64,000 bases of DNA from Alteraurantiacibacter aestuarii. GTDB lineage: Bacteria > Pseudomonadota > Alphaproteobacteria > Sphingomonadales > Sphingomonadaceae. Shown piece by piece: positions 55,384 to 63,941 of the stretch. The translations under genes were made by a program, and so were the position numbers. Every line of letters begins with the position of its first letter. Positions within the stretch are counted from its first letter, which is position 1. The stretch lies in NCBI RefSeq assembly GCF_009827405.1, contig NZ_WTYY01000003.1:496001-560000 (forward strand), read 5' to 3'. A model generated the notes under the pieces. The model worked only from the letters and a program-made list of their open reading frames with translations, was not told where the DNA came from and did no database searches.

Positions 55384-56904
55384 TCATAGAGGCGGCGCAG
55401 GGCAGTACTTCTGCAGATACTGGGCGTGGCTGGGCATGTGTTTGACAAGGTGGGCGATCGACCGTTCGATCTCGTCAAATTCGTGCTTCAGGTCTGGACC
55501 GGCCATTGCGTCGGCTATGGGATTGTGTCCGGCCATGGCGATACCCTGCCCCATCATCACCGCAGCCCAGCTGGTTTCGGTGAACAGCTCGTCATCCTCC
55601 CTGAAGATCAGCCCGTTCGACCGGAACAGCTGCATCTTTTCCGTCAGGCTGGGGGGCACATCCATCGTCCGGCAGTAATTCCAGAATTCGGAATCGTCGC
55701 GCGATGTGGCCTTGTAATGCAGGATCAGGAAATCGCGGATGCCGTTATATTCCTTGCCCGTTAGGCGGTTGAAGGCATCCTCCTGCGCCTGCGTGATGCC
55801 GTCCAGCGACAGGACTGCCACTAGCTTGTTGATCCCGGTGTTGATGAGGTGGATGGACGTGGATTCGAGCGGCTCCATGAATCCTGCCGACAGACCCAGC
55901 GCGACGACATTCTTGTTCCAGAACTTCTTCCTGCGGCCGGTGACGAAGCGCAGGAAGTTCGGCTCTGCACCCGGCTTGCCGTCCAGATTGTTCACCAGGA
56001 TGTCATGCGCTTCATCGTCGCCCATGAACTCGCTGCAATAGACATGGCCGTTGCCGTTGCGATGCTGCAACGGCACGCGCCACTGCCAGCCGGCGGAATG
56101 GGCGGTGGCCCTTGTATAGGGCGCGGGCGGGCTGCCGTCTTCGCGCATGCAGGGCAAGGCCACGGCGCGATTGCAGGGCAGGTAATGGGACCAGTCTTCA
56201 TATCCGGTCTTGAGCGCCTGTTCGATCAGCAGGCCGCGAAAGCCGGAGCAATCGATGAACAGGTCGCCCGAAACAGCCTGCCCGTCATCCATCGTGACAC
56301 TGGTGACAAAGCCGGTTTCGCCGTCCAGTGTCACATCGCAGACCTTGCCTTCGCGCCGGATGATGCCGCGATCCTCGGCATAGGACCGCAGGAAGCGGGC
56401 ATAGCGCGTGGCGTCGAGATGATAGGCGTAGTTCATCGGCGGAAGGTCATCGCGCTGATAATCCTGTGTGCGTGCGAACTTGCCGAAATGGGCGGCCATG
56501 GTTTCCAGGTTGAACGCCTGGATCGGGCGTCTGTCCCCATCCTGGCGGAAACGGTGCCACACCTGATGGAACGAAATGCCGCCCATCTCATAGCCATAAT
56601 TGCCGAACGGATGGATGTAGCTGTCGCCCTGCTTGCCCCAGTTGACGAACTGGATGCCCACCTTGAACGTGCCTTGCGTTGCGGCGAGCATCTCCCGCTC
56701 GTCAATTTCAAGCAGCTGATTGAAACCGACGAATGGCGGAATGGTCGCCTCGCCAACGCCCACCGTGCCGATCTGTTCGGATTCGATCAGGACGATATCG
56801 ATGTTGTGACCATTCTTCAGTCGCGAAAGGGCCGCGGCCGCCATCCATCCCGCCGTCCCGCCGCCAACGATTACAATTCGTTCGATTGCCTTTGGTGCGG
56901 TCAT
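55384..56904 (-). CDS. Flavin-dependent tryptophan-halogenase family protein
   Basis: 506 residues. The FAD motif GGGTAGWMAAAAL is at residues 14-26 and the halogenase motif WxWxIP appears as WQWRVP at 273-278. The catalytic lysine (K81, in TFKVGIQFVNW) and glutamate (E347, in EPLESTSIHLI) of PrnA/RebH are kept, so an FAD-dependent halogenation of an indole-type or other aromatic substrate is chemically possible. A flavin reductase partner is not seen here. Sphingomonad and Caulobacter homologues are common beside large TonB-dependent receptors, but their substrates are unknown. It is divergent from the receptor gene at 57175, sharing a region with LacI-type operators. Confidence 0.92.
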   Translation of the reverse strand: MTAPKAIERIVIVGGGTAGWMAAAALSRLKNGHNIDIVLIESEQIGTVGVGEATIPPFVGFNQLLEIDEREMLAATQGTFKVGIQFVNWGKQGDSYIHPFGNYGYEMGGISFHQVWHRFRQDGDRRPIQAFNLETMAAHFGKFARTQDYQRDDLPPMNYAYHLDATRYARFLRSYAEDRGIIRREGKVCDVTLDGETGFVTSVTMDDGQAVSGDLFIDCSGFRGLLIEQALKTGYEDWSHYLPCNRAVALPCMREDGSPPAPYTRATAHSAGWQWRVPLQHRNGNGHVYCSEFMGDDEAHDILVNNLDGKPGAEPNFLRFVTGRRKKFWNKNVVALGLSAGFMEPLESTSIHLINTGINKLVAVLSLDGITQAQEDAFNRLTGKEYNGIRDFLILHYKATSRDDSEFWNYCRTMDVPPSLTEKMQLFRSNGLIFREDDELFTETSWAAVMMGQGIAMAGHNPIADAMAGPDLKHEFDEIERSIAHLVKHMPSHAQYLQKYCPAPPL

Positions 56905-57037
56905 CTATCCATTTCCCATTCGTTGTCAGCATCAACTTCATGCCACGAAGCTGCGGACAAATCGCGCCCGTAAATCAGCCTGCTTCGCGTATGGTGTTAC
57001 CATATTGCGACAATCAGATAGCATCGCGGGCAAAATT

Positions 57038-57051
57038 TGTGAACGTTCATT
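57038..57051 (+). promoter_or_regulatory. LacI-type operator, site 1
   Basis: TGTGAACGTTCATT has a perfect central TGAACGTTCA palindrome. It lies 22 bp (centre to centre, two helical turns) before site 2, in the region shared by the divergent halogenase and receptor genes. It matches the operator at 63903 in the core GAACGTTCA. Confidence 0.7.
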
Positions 57052-57058
57052 TTGATGG

Positions 57059-57074
57059 TTGTGAACGCTCACAA
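57059..57074 (+). promoter_or_regulatory. LacI-type operator, site 2
   Basis: TTGTGAACGCTCACAA is a palindrome with perfect 6-bp arms (TTGTGA/TCACAA) and an ACGC centre, typical of LacI-family operators. It ends 100 bp before the receptor start. Binding by the LacI protein encoded at 61600 is inferred from the shared core and proximity. Confidence 0.75.
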
Positions 57075-57174
57075 TTGCCGCTAACCAGACTGCAATCAAA
57101 AGGTCAAATCACGTATTTTCGACTTGGAAAGCGCGAATCGATAACGCGCCAGGTCATGAGAGGGGATAATCACC

Positions 57175-60100
57175 GTGCGCAAGTCCATGATCCATAACCT
57201 GTCGGCCAATCGCGTTCGCGCGCTTGGAACCGCGTCCACCATTGCCCTCAGCTTCGTGCTCGCCGGAAATGCGGCCGCGCAGGAAGTCGGCGATGCGCAG
57301 GCTGATGCAACCGAGGTTGCCGCGCCCGAAGCGGCACCAGATGACGGTGATCTTATCGTCGTTACCGGCTACCGCGCCGCGCTGGAAAGCGCGCAGGGCA
57401 TCAAGCGTAATGCGGATACTTTTGTCGATGTCATTTCAGCTGAAGACATAGGCGCCTTGCCTGATCGCTCTGTCGCCGAGGCGTTGCAGCGCGTACCGGG
57501 CGTCAACATCGGCCGTTTCGAGAAGACCACCGATCCTGACCGTTTCTCGGTCGAGGGCACGGGCGTCATCATTCGCGGCCTGCCCTTCGTTCGCTCCGAA
57601 CTGAACGGCCGTGACATCTTCTCCGCCACCGGTGGCCGCGTGCTCAGCTTCAACGACGTGTCGCCCGAACTGCTGGGCCGCGTGGAAGTGTTCAAGAACG
57701 TCACGGCGGACATGATCGACGGCGGCATTGCCGGCACGGTCAACCTGGTGACCCGCAGGCCGCTGGACAATGCCGGCCTGAATATCGCCGGCACGATAGA
57801 GGCAACCGTGGGCGATCTGGCAGACAAATGGTCGCCCGGCTTCTCCGTGCTTGCGTCCAACACCTGGGAAACCGGAGCGGGCTCCTTCGGCCTGCAGTTC
57901 GGCTATGCCCAGTCGGAACTGATCAGCCGCACTGACGCCTCGCAGATCACCGATCCGTGCTATCGCTCCGGCCTGACCGGCGACGATGGCTGTATCCGCG
58001 CGCTGACCGTGATCGACGGCGGTTTCGATGGCGATCCGCAGTTTGATGCGAGCAACTTCCCGCCCTCTGGCTCATTGGTTGTGCCCAAGGGTGCCGGTGT
58101 CCGCACGACCGAGCTGGAGCGTGACCGCCAGGCCTATTCGGGCGTGGCCCAGTGGGAAAGCAACGATGGCCGCTTCCTGGCAACGGTGGAATATCTGCGC
58201 GCTGAAACGCAGTTCTTCACTGACGAAAACGCGATACTGGCGCAGGTCAACAATGATGGCGAGACGCCTGAGCAAGCTCCGGGCAGCACCTGGACGTTCG
58301 ACGAAAACGGGATATTCCAGACCGGCGTCCTGACGCTGAGCAACTTTGGCGGCTATGCCAGCCCGTTCGGCGGCATTCGCACCGAGACGGTGCGCTTCCA
58401 GCGCGCCACCAAGGCCAACACGGAAGACGTGTCGCTCGATCTCGACTTCGAGGCGACCGATCGCCTGCGCTTCAACTTCGAAGCCCAGCACATCAGTTCC
58501 AACCTGTCGCGCGATTCCATCATCGGCGCGATGAATACCTGGGCCGATATTGCCCTGGATACCTCGCGCGGAACTCCGCAGGTGCAGTTCCTCAAGCCCA
58601 CCGGCGCTCCGGACGATTATTTCACCAGCGGCGATTATTCCTATTACTGGTTCGTGCTCGACAGCGCCGAGCAGAATGACGGCCAGCTCGACAGCCTGCG
58701 CTTCGATGCGGAATATGACCTGAGCGACGATGGTTTCTTCAAGGCGGCACGCTTCGGCGCGCGCTGGTCGGACCGCACGCGCACGACGCGCAACACCGAT
58801 TTCAGCACCTGGGGCAACCTGTCCGCGCCTTGGGCTGGCCGCGCCGGCTGCGCCCCGTGGGGCCAGACCTCGACCGGTGCGGATTGTACGTTCGAGCCTG
58901 GCCGACTCTATACCGGCCTGGACGGACAGGAATTCGCCACGGGTGGCGGTGCCTTCACCGACGACTTCCCCAACTACTCGCAGACCCGCAATCCGTTTGC
59001 CGACGGCTTCCAGCGCGGCACTTCTCCCGCACCAATCGCGGACAATTCGGCATGGTTCTTCGGCGGTGACGATCTGCTGGGCGAATATCTGGCCGGTGAT
59101 ACACTTGCACAGGCGCAGGAAATCAACGCCTTCTCGGTTACGCCCAACCCCTTCTTCGGGGTGCAGGGTCGCCAGTTCACCAATGCCGTGAGCGGCGAAA
59201 CGGTGGCCTGCGATCCCTTCTGCCCGTCCGAGATCTCCGACGTTACCGAAGTGACCAATGCCGCCTATGGCCGGATCGATTTTGGCCATGATTTCGACAG
59301 CGGCATGACGCTGGAGGGCAATTTCGGCATGCGCTATGTCAGGACCAAGGTGAAAACCGGCGGCCTGATCGGCTTCCCCAACCCGTTCTTCTTTGACAGC
59401 GGACCGGGCGGCGATGGCGATGGCGTGGTGCAGGTCTCTGAAATCCAGCAAGCCTGTACACTGCCTGCCCCTGGCGGCGCGGCGCGCGGCTATTGCGAGC
59501 TTTCGCCTGAGCGTCTGGCCGAATTTGCCGCTGCGCACACGGGCGAAATCCTGGTGGATGATCGCAACATCACCTTCGAACACTGGCTGCCAAGCTTCAA
59601 TGCCAAGCTCGACGTGGGCGGTGGCCTGCTGTTCCGTGCTGCGGTTTCCAAGAACATCGCCCGCCCGGATCTGCAACTGTTCCGCGCTGGCGGCGGACTT
59701 GGTGACAACACCAATGATCTGCTGGCTGGCGGTACGCTGGAAACCGGGCCGCTGTTCCAGCTGTCCACCGGCAACCGCAATCTTCGTCCGGTCGAATCGT
59801 GGAACTATGACATCTCGGCCGAATGGTACTTCGATGCCCTGGGTTCGCTGACCTTTTCCGCCTTCCTCAAGGACATCAGCGGATTTGTGAACACGGGTGC
59901 CACCCTGGTGAACTATACCAGCGACAGCGGCGTGTCCCTGGATGTGGAGGTCAACGGACCGGCCAATGATCAGGGCGGCAAGCTGACCGGCTTTGAAATG
60001 ACCTATCAGCAGACCTATGACTTCCTGCCGGGACTGCTCAGCGGGCTGGGTTCGCAGTTCACCTATACCTATGTCGATGGCGGCAACTTCTCACCGGCCA

Positions 60101-60498
60101 ATCTCGACAGCGATACCGGCGGCACGCTGGGCGGGGGCACATTCGTCTCGCTCCAGCCGCTGGCCGGAATTTCCGAGCATACTTTCAATGCGACGATCTT
60201 CTACGAGAAGGGACCGCTGTCTGCCCGTGCTGCCTATAACTGGCGGTCGGACTTCCTGATTACGCCGCGTGATGACATCTGGCCTTATTCGCCGATCTGG
60301 CAGGAATCGACCGGCCAGCTCGATGCCTCGATCTTCTATGAGGTGTCGGAAGGCATCAAGGTCGGCGTTCAGGGTGTGAACCTGCTCGATGCCGTCACCC
60401 GCACTTCGCAGGTCATTGATTTTGACGGGACGCGCGTGACGCGTTCGGCATTCCGCAATGACCGCCGCTTCACCTTCCTCGCGCGCTTCGCTCTCTGA
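57175..60498 (+). CDS. TonB-dependent receptor (Xanthomonas/Caulobacter/sphingomonad type)
   Basis: 1107 residues from the GTG at 57175, with AGAGGGG 8-9 bases upstream (an ATG at 57187 would lack that spacing). A signal peptide ends near AAAQE. A TonB box (LIVVTGYRAAL near residue 60), a plug (ADTFVDVISAEDIGALPDRS, broken here to show order, then EALQRVPGVNIGRFE) and a large barrel ending in RRFTFLARFAL follow. This type imports oligosaccharides and other compounds; with GH16 and LacI nearby a carbohydrate substrate is likely. It is repressible by the operators at 57038-57074 and ends in a terminator at 60532. Confidence 0.95.
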   Translation: MRKSMIHNLSANRVRALGTASTIALSFVLAGNAAAQEVGDAQADATEVAAPEAAPDDGDLIVVTGYRAALESAQGIKRNADTFVDVISAEDIGALPDRSVAEALQRVPGVNIGRFEKTTDPDRFSVEGTGVIIRGLPFVRSELNGRDIFSATGGRVLSFNDVSPELLGRVEVFKNVTADMIDGGIAGTVNLVTRRPLDNAGLNIAGTIEATVGDLADKWSPGFSVLASNTWETGAGSFGLQFGYAQSELISRTDASQITDPCYRSGLTGDDGCIRALTVIDGGFDGDPQFDASNFPPSGSLVVPKGAGVRTTELERDRQAYSGVAQWESNDGRFLATVEYLRAETQFFTDENAILAQVNNDGETPEQAPGSTWTFDENGIFQTGVLTLSNFGGYASPFGGIRTETVRFQRATKANTEDVSLDLDFEATDRLRFNFEAQHISSNLSRDSIIGAMNTWADIALDTSRGTPQVQFLKPTGAPDDYFTSGDYSYYWFVLDSAEQNDGQLDSLRFDAEYDLSDDGFFKAARFGARWSDRTRTTRNTDFSTWGNLSAPWAGRAGCAPWGQTSTGADCTFEPGRLYTGLDGQEFATGGGAFTDDFPNYSQTRNPFADGFQRGTSPAPIADNSAWFFGGDDLLGEYLAGDTLAQAQEINAFSVTPNPFFGVQGRQFTNAVSGETVACDPFCPSEISDVTEVTNAAYGRIDFGHDFDSGMTLEGNFGMRYVRTKVKTGGLIGFPNPFFFDSGPGGDGDGVVQVSEIQQACTLPAPGGAARGYCELSPERLAEFAAAHTGEILVDDRNITFEHWLPSFNAKLDVGGGLLFRAAVSKNIARPDLQLFRAGGGLGDNTNDLLAGGTLETGPLFQLSTGNRNLRPVESWNYDISAEWYFDALGSLTFSAFLKDISGFVNTGATLVNYTSDSGVSLDVEVNGPANDQGGKLTGFEMTYQQTYDFLPGLLSGLGSQFTYTYVDGGNFSPANLDSDTGGTLGGGTFVSLQPLAGISEHTFNATIFYEKGPLSARAAYNWRSDFLITPRDDIWPYSPIWQESTGQLDASIFYEVSEGIKVGVQGVNLLDAVTRTSQVIDFDGTRVTRSAFRNDRRFTFLARFAL

Positions 60499-60531
60499 CG
60501 AAGCTCTCTCCCCCGGGGTTGGACGGGAACG

Positions 60532-60560
60532 GGCTCTTGCTTCGGCAAGAGCCTGTTTTT
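60532..60560 (+). terminator. Rho-independent terminator after the TonB-dependent receptor
   Basis: A perfect 9-bp stem GGCTCTTGC (60532-60540) with GCAAGAGCC (60545-60553), a TTCG tetraloop, and TGTTTTT to finish. It separates the receptor from the GH16 operon. Confidence 0.93.
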
Positions 60561-60602
60561 CGTGATAGTCAGGCAGAATACAAACGAACCGGATAGCGGG
60601 AC

Positions 60603-61595
60603 ATGATGATCAGGCGCTGTATTTCGATGTCCGCACTTGGCGCCTGCCTGCTGGGCCTGACGGGCTGCGCAAGTGTCGGCGCTGACCCCGGTGCCCGTGA
60701 AAATGCGCCAGCGACTGAACCCACCGCGCAGTGGCAGCTCGTGTGGTCCGATGAGTTTGCGGGTAGCCAGATCGACACAGGCAAATGGGCATTCGATGTC
60801 GATTGCTGGGGCGGCGGCAATGACGAACAGCAGTGCTACACCGATAATCCGCGCAATGCCGCGGTCCGCGATGGCAGGCTGGTCATCACCGCCCGCGACG
60901 AACAGGCGAGCGGCCCGGCATGGCCCATCCACATGCGCGGCGACGTTGCCGATCCCGATGTAACTGCCACCAGGCCCTTCACCTCCGCCAGGCTGACCAC
61001 GCGCGGCAATGCATCGTGGCTCTATGGCAAGATCGAGATACGCGCCCGCCTGCCGCAGGGTCAGGGCACCTGGCCGGCCATCTGGATGCTTCCCGAAGAC
61101 GACCTGTATGGGGGCTGGGCACGGTCGGGAGAGATCGACATTCTGGAAGCGGTCAATCTGGGCGTGGCGTGCCCGCAATGTCCCACGGGCCGCGAAGACA
61201 CGATTCTGGGGACGCTGCATTTTGGCGGCGCCTGGCCGGACAATGAGCTGGCCAGCACCGAGATTCATTATCCGCAGGTGCTGGAAGGTTTCCACACGTT
61301 CGGCGTGGTATGGAGCCGCGGGCAGTTCACCTGGACAGTGGATGGCGAGGTCTATGCCACACGGGATGCGCGCGAATGGTTCACCACCTCATCGGACGAA
61401 CCCGGTGCCCCCTTTGACCAGCGTTTCCACCTGATCCTGAACCTGGCCATCGGTGGCGGACTGCCCGAACGGCGCGGTCTGGGCGGCGTGTCCCGGGAAA
61501 ATTTCCCCAAGGCCATGGAAATAGACTGGGTTCGCGTCTGGCAATGCGGTTCCGATCCGGCTAGTCCGGATACCTGCGCCATCGAGGGGAGCTAA
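60603..61595 (+). CDS. GH16 beta-glucanase lipoprotein (laminarinase-like)
   Basis: 330 residues. The signal peptide ends in the lipobox LTGC with C22, so it is a surface or periplasmic lipoprotein. The GH16 core has WQLVWSDEFAGSQID at its start. The catalytic motif is EIDILE with the nucleophile E177 and acid/base E182, preceded by TWPAIWMLP and followed by HFGGAWP. Members of this type hydrolyse beta-1,3- or beta-1,3-1,4-glucans such as laminarin, though agarases and carrageenases share the fold, so substrate specificity is inferred. It is 4 bp before lacI; the three genes GH16, lacI and MFS form one operon. Confidence 0.93.
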   Translation: MMIRRCISMSALGACLLGLTGCASVGADPGARENAPATEPTAQWQLVWSDEFAGSQIDTGKWAFDVDCWGGGNDEQQCYTDNPRNAAVRDGRLVITARDEQASGPAWPIHMRGDVADPDVTATRPFTSARLTTRGNASWLYGKIEIRARLPQGQGTWPAIWMLPEDDLYGGWARSGEIDILEAVNLGVACPQCPTGREDTILGTLHFGGAWPDNELASTEIHYPQVLEGFHTFGVVWSRGQFTWTVDGEVYATRDAREWFTTSSDEPGAPFDQRFHLILNLAIGGGLPERRGLGGVSRENFPKAMEIDWVRVWQCGSDPASPDTCAIEGS

Positions 61596-61599
61596 GGCC

Positions 61600-62667
61600 G
61601 TGGCAAGGCGTCGGCAGGCGGTCACCATCAAACATGTTGCAGCTGATGCGGGGGTCTCCCTGCAAACGGTCAGCCGCGTCATCAATAATGAACCCAATGT
61701 CCGCCCGGAAATGCAGCAGCGGGTGCAGGCCTCGATCGACAAGCTGGGCTATGTGCCCTCGATCGCCGCCCAGCGCATGAGCGGATCGCGGTCCTACCTG
61801 ATCCTGGCGCTGAATGACCGTGAGCGGACGATCAAGGACTGGCGCGCACGCGAAGGCAGCGACTGGGTGGACCAGATGCTGCTGGGCGGAATGCTCAAAT
61901 GCGCAGAGCACGGCTATCGCCTGATTTTCGAACTGGTCGACACGCATAACGATCATGTCGAGCGCGAACTGGGCAATGCCATCGCCGCCCTGCTGCCTGA
62001 CGGTGTGATCCTCACCCCGCCGCATTCGGACAACCCGCTGATCATCGGCCTGCTGGAACGGCAGAATATTCCGTTCGCGCGCATCGGTTCAAAGGGCGGA
62101 GGGCCTGGCCTGGCCCTGACGATGGACGATGAAGGATCGGCCCGGCTGGCCACACGGCACCTGATCGACAAGGGCCACAAGCGCATCGGCTTTATTGCCG
62201 GCTCGCCCGAATACAGCCTCAGCGCCTGGCGGGTGGACGGCTGGCGACAGGAAATGGAAGACGCCGGTTTGCCGGTCGAAGGTCTGCTGGCACAGGGGGA
62301 CTTCAGCTATCAGTCCGGGGTGAAGGCGGCGCGCGAACTGCTGGGCAAGTCTGCCCGGCCAACGGCAATCATCGCCAGTAACGACCAGATGGCGCTGGCG
62401 ACCCGCGCCGTGGCGGCGGAGATGGGCTTGCGCGTCCCGTCCGATCTCTCGCTGATCAGCTTCGACAACACGCCCGTGGTGCGCTTCATCCAGCCGCCGC
62501 TGACCGCTATCGACCAGCCGATTGCGCAAACCGTGTCGCGCGCGGTGGAACTGATCATAGAGGCCAAGAACGGCGAAGCTGCACCGGATGGGCCGGTCAA
62601 CATCGCGGGAAGTCTGGTGGAGCGCAAATCGGTTGCCGCCCCGGGCGACCAGAGCCGATATGAATAA
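61600..62667 (+). CDS. LacI-family transcriptional regulator
   Basis: 355 residues from a GTG at 61600 with GAGGGGA upstream. The LacI HTH lies at about residues 7-60 (VTIKHVAADAGVSLQTVSRVINNEPNV), and a periplasmic-binding-type sugar-sensing domain covers the rest (GVILTPPHSDNPLI, TMDDEGSARLATRHLIDKGHKRIGFIAG). It probably represses the island and is released by a sugar breakdown product. Its start is 4 bp after GH16, and the MFS gene starts inside its last codons. It likely binds the three operators found at 57038, 57059 and 63903. Confidence 0.95.
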   Translation: MARRRQAVTIKHVAADAGVSLQTVSRVINNEPNVRPEMQQRVQASIDKLGYVPSIAAQRMSGSRSYLILALNDRERTIKDWRAREGSDWVDQMLLGGMLKCAEHGYRLIFELVDTHNDHVERELGNAIAALLPDGVILTPPHSDNPLIIGLLERQNIPFARIGSKGGGPGLALTMDDEGSARLATRHLIDKGHKRIGFIAGSPEYSLSAWRVDGWRQEMEDAGLPVEGLLAQGDFSYQSGVKAARELLGKSARPTAIIASNDQMALATRAVAAEMGLRVPSDLSLISFDNTPVVRFIQPPLTAIDQPIAQTVSRAVELIIEAKNGEAAPDGPVNIAGSLVERKSVAAPGDQSRYE

Positions 62668-63862
62668 CGCTGGCCGGGACACGCGCCAATCGACCCGCTT
62701 CATGTTGCTCTATGCCCTGGCCGCTGCCGGCGGGGCCACTGCCTATGTTCCCTTCCTCACCGTGCTGCTGCCTGTCCGGGTTGCCGATCTTGCCGGGGCG
62801 CAGGACATTGCCTGGCTGGCCTATGTCGCCTTTTTCGGCGCCATAGCATCCAGCCTTTCCAATATCGGCTTCGGCTGGCTCAGCGATATCACCGGCAACC
62901 GGCGCGGATGGATTGCGTGCGGCATGGTCCTGTCCTGCGCCCTGCTGCTGTGCGTCACGCAGGTACAGGACCTGACCGGACTGATCGCGGTGATCGTGGT
63001 CTGGCAATTGTGCCTCAACATGATGCTTGCGCCTTTGACCGCATGGGCCGGCGATTGCGTTCCTGACCGGCAGAAGGGCCTGCTTGGCGGCTTGTTGTCC
63101 TTCTCTCCGGCATTGGGTGCACTGGCGGGCGTGGTCGTCACCCATCCGGGAATGGCGTCCGATGACGTGCGGCTGATGCTGGTTGCCGCCATGGTGGTGG
63201 GCTGTGTCTCGCCCGTGTTGATAATGGGGGCGCCGCGCCGCTTCCCCGAACTCAACCAGCCTTCCGCCATCGACCAAACACCGCGCAAGGCGAGAGACTG
63301 GGCGGCACTGACACCTGCCATCCGCATGTGGATCGCCCGCCTGCTGATGCAGATATCCGAAGCCGCCCTGTTTGCGTATCTGTACTTCTGGTTCCGCTCC
63401 ATCTCCCCCGGCTTTGGCGACAATGACGTGGCCCGCGTATTTGGGCTGGTGCTGCTGGTCTCCGTGCCGTTTTCCCTGCTGTGCGGGCGCTGGGTGGACC
63501 GGCACAACCGGCCCAATTTGCCGCTGGTGGTGGGGGCAGCGCTGTCCGCCGTCGGCCTGCTGACCATGGCCGCAGCTCAGGATCTGGTGCTGGCGATTGC
63601 CGGCTATGTGTTGTTCGGTATCGCCTCGGCGATCTTCCTGGCGCTCCATTCGGCCCAGACATTGCGCGTGCTGCCCAGGCCCGAACACCGCGGGCGGGAC
63701 CTGGGCATCTTCAACCTGACCAACACGGTGCCCTCGCTCATCATGCCCGGCCTCACGCTGGCGATGGTGCCCTTGTTCGGCTTTTCGGGCCTGTTTGTCC
63801 TGCTGACGGCGCTGGCTGTTGTGGCAGGCCTGCTGCTGGTGGCGCTTCCCCGTCCAAAATAG
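62660..63862 (+). CDS. MFS transporter
   Basis: 400 residues from the ATG at 62660, overlapping the lacI end by 8 bp; the frame open upstream to 62588 lies in lacI and is spurious. Twelve predicted membrane helices in two halves (FMLLYALAAAGGATAYVPFL, GAIASSLSNIGFGWLSD). The second half contains FLALHSAQTLRVLPRPEHRGRD. The family takes up sugars or other small molecules by proton symport. In this context it would carry mono- or oligosaccharides across the inner membrane; the substrate is inferred from context. Confidence 0.92.
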   Translation: MNNAGRDTRQSTRFMLLYALAAAGGATAYVPFLTVLLPVRVADLAGAQDIAWLAYVAFFGAIASSLSNIGFGWLSDITGNRRGWIACGMVLSCALLLCVTQVQDLTGLIAVIVVWQLCLNMMLAPLTAWAGDCVPDRQKGLLGGLLSFSPALGALAGVVVTHPGMASDDVRLMLVAAMVVGCVSPVLIMGAPRRFPELNQPSAIDQTPRKARDWAALTPAIRMWIARLLMQISEAALFAYLYFWFRSISPGFGDNDVARVFGLVLLVSVPFSLLCGRWVDRHNRPNLPLVVGAALSAVGLLTMAAAQDLVLAIAGYVLFGIASAIFLALHSAQTLRVLPRPEHRGRDLGIFNLTNTVPSLIMPGLTLAMVPLFGFSGLFVLLTALAVVAGLLLVALPRPK

Positions 63863-63902
63863 CTTTCGCTACCCCCTTGTGAAGATGACCCGGGCGGGTT
63901 AT

Positions 63903-63916
63903 TGAGAACGTTCACA
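63903..63916 (+). promoter_or_regulatory. LacI-type operator, site 3
   Basis: TGAGAACGTTCACA, the same 14-bp palindrome as TGTGAACGYTCACA with one mismatch. It lies 26 bp before the start of the last, truncated gene and 40 bp after the MFS stop. It suggests that the gene to the right is co-regulated with the island. Confidence 0.7.
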
Positions 63917-63941
63917 TAGAAGCAATAAAGAGAATTCGGGG

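Noticed and set aside
58072..59676. Minus-strand open frame of 534 codons within the TonB-dependent receptor
   Set aside because: Antisense to a receptor with a full plug and barrel; no recognisable sequence in it.
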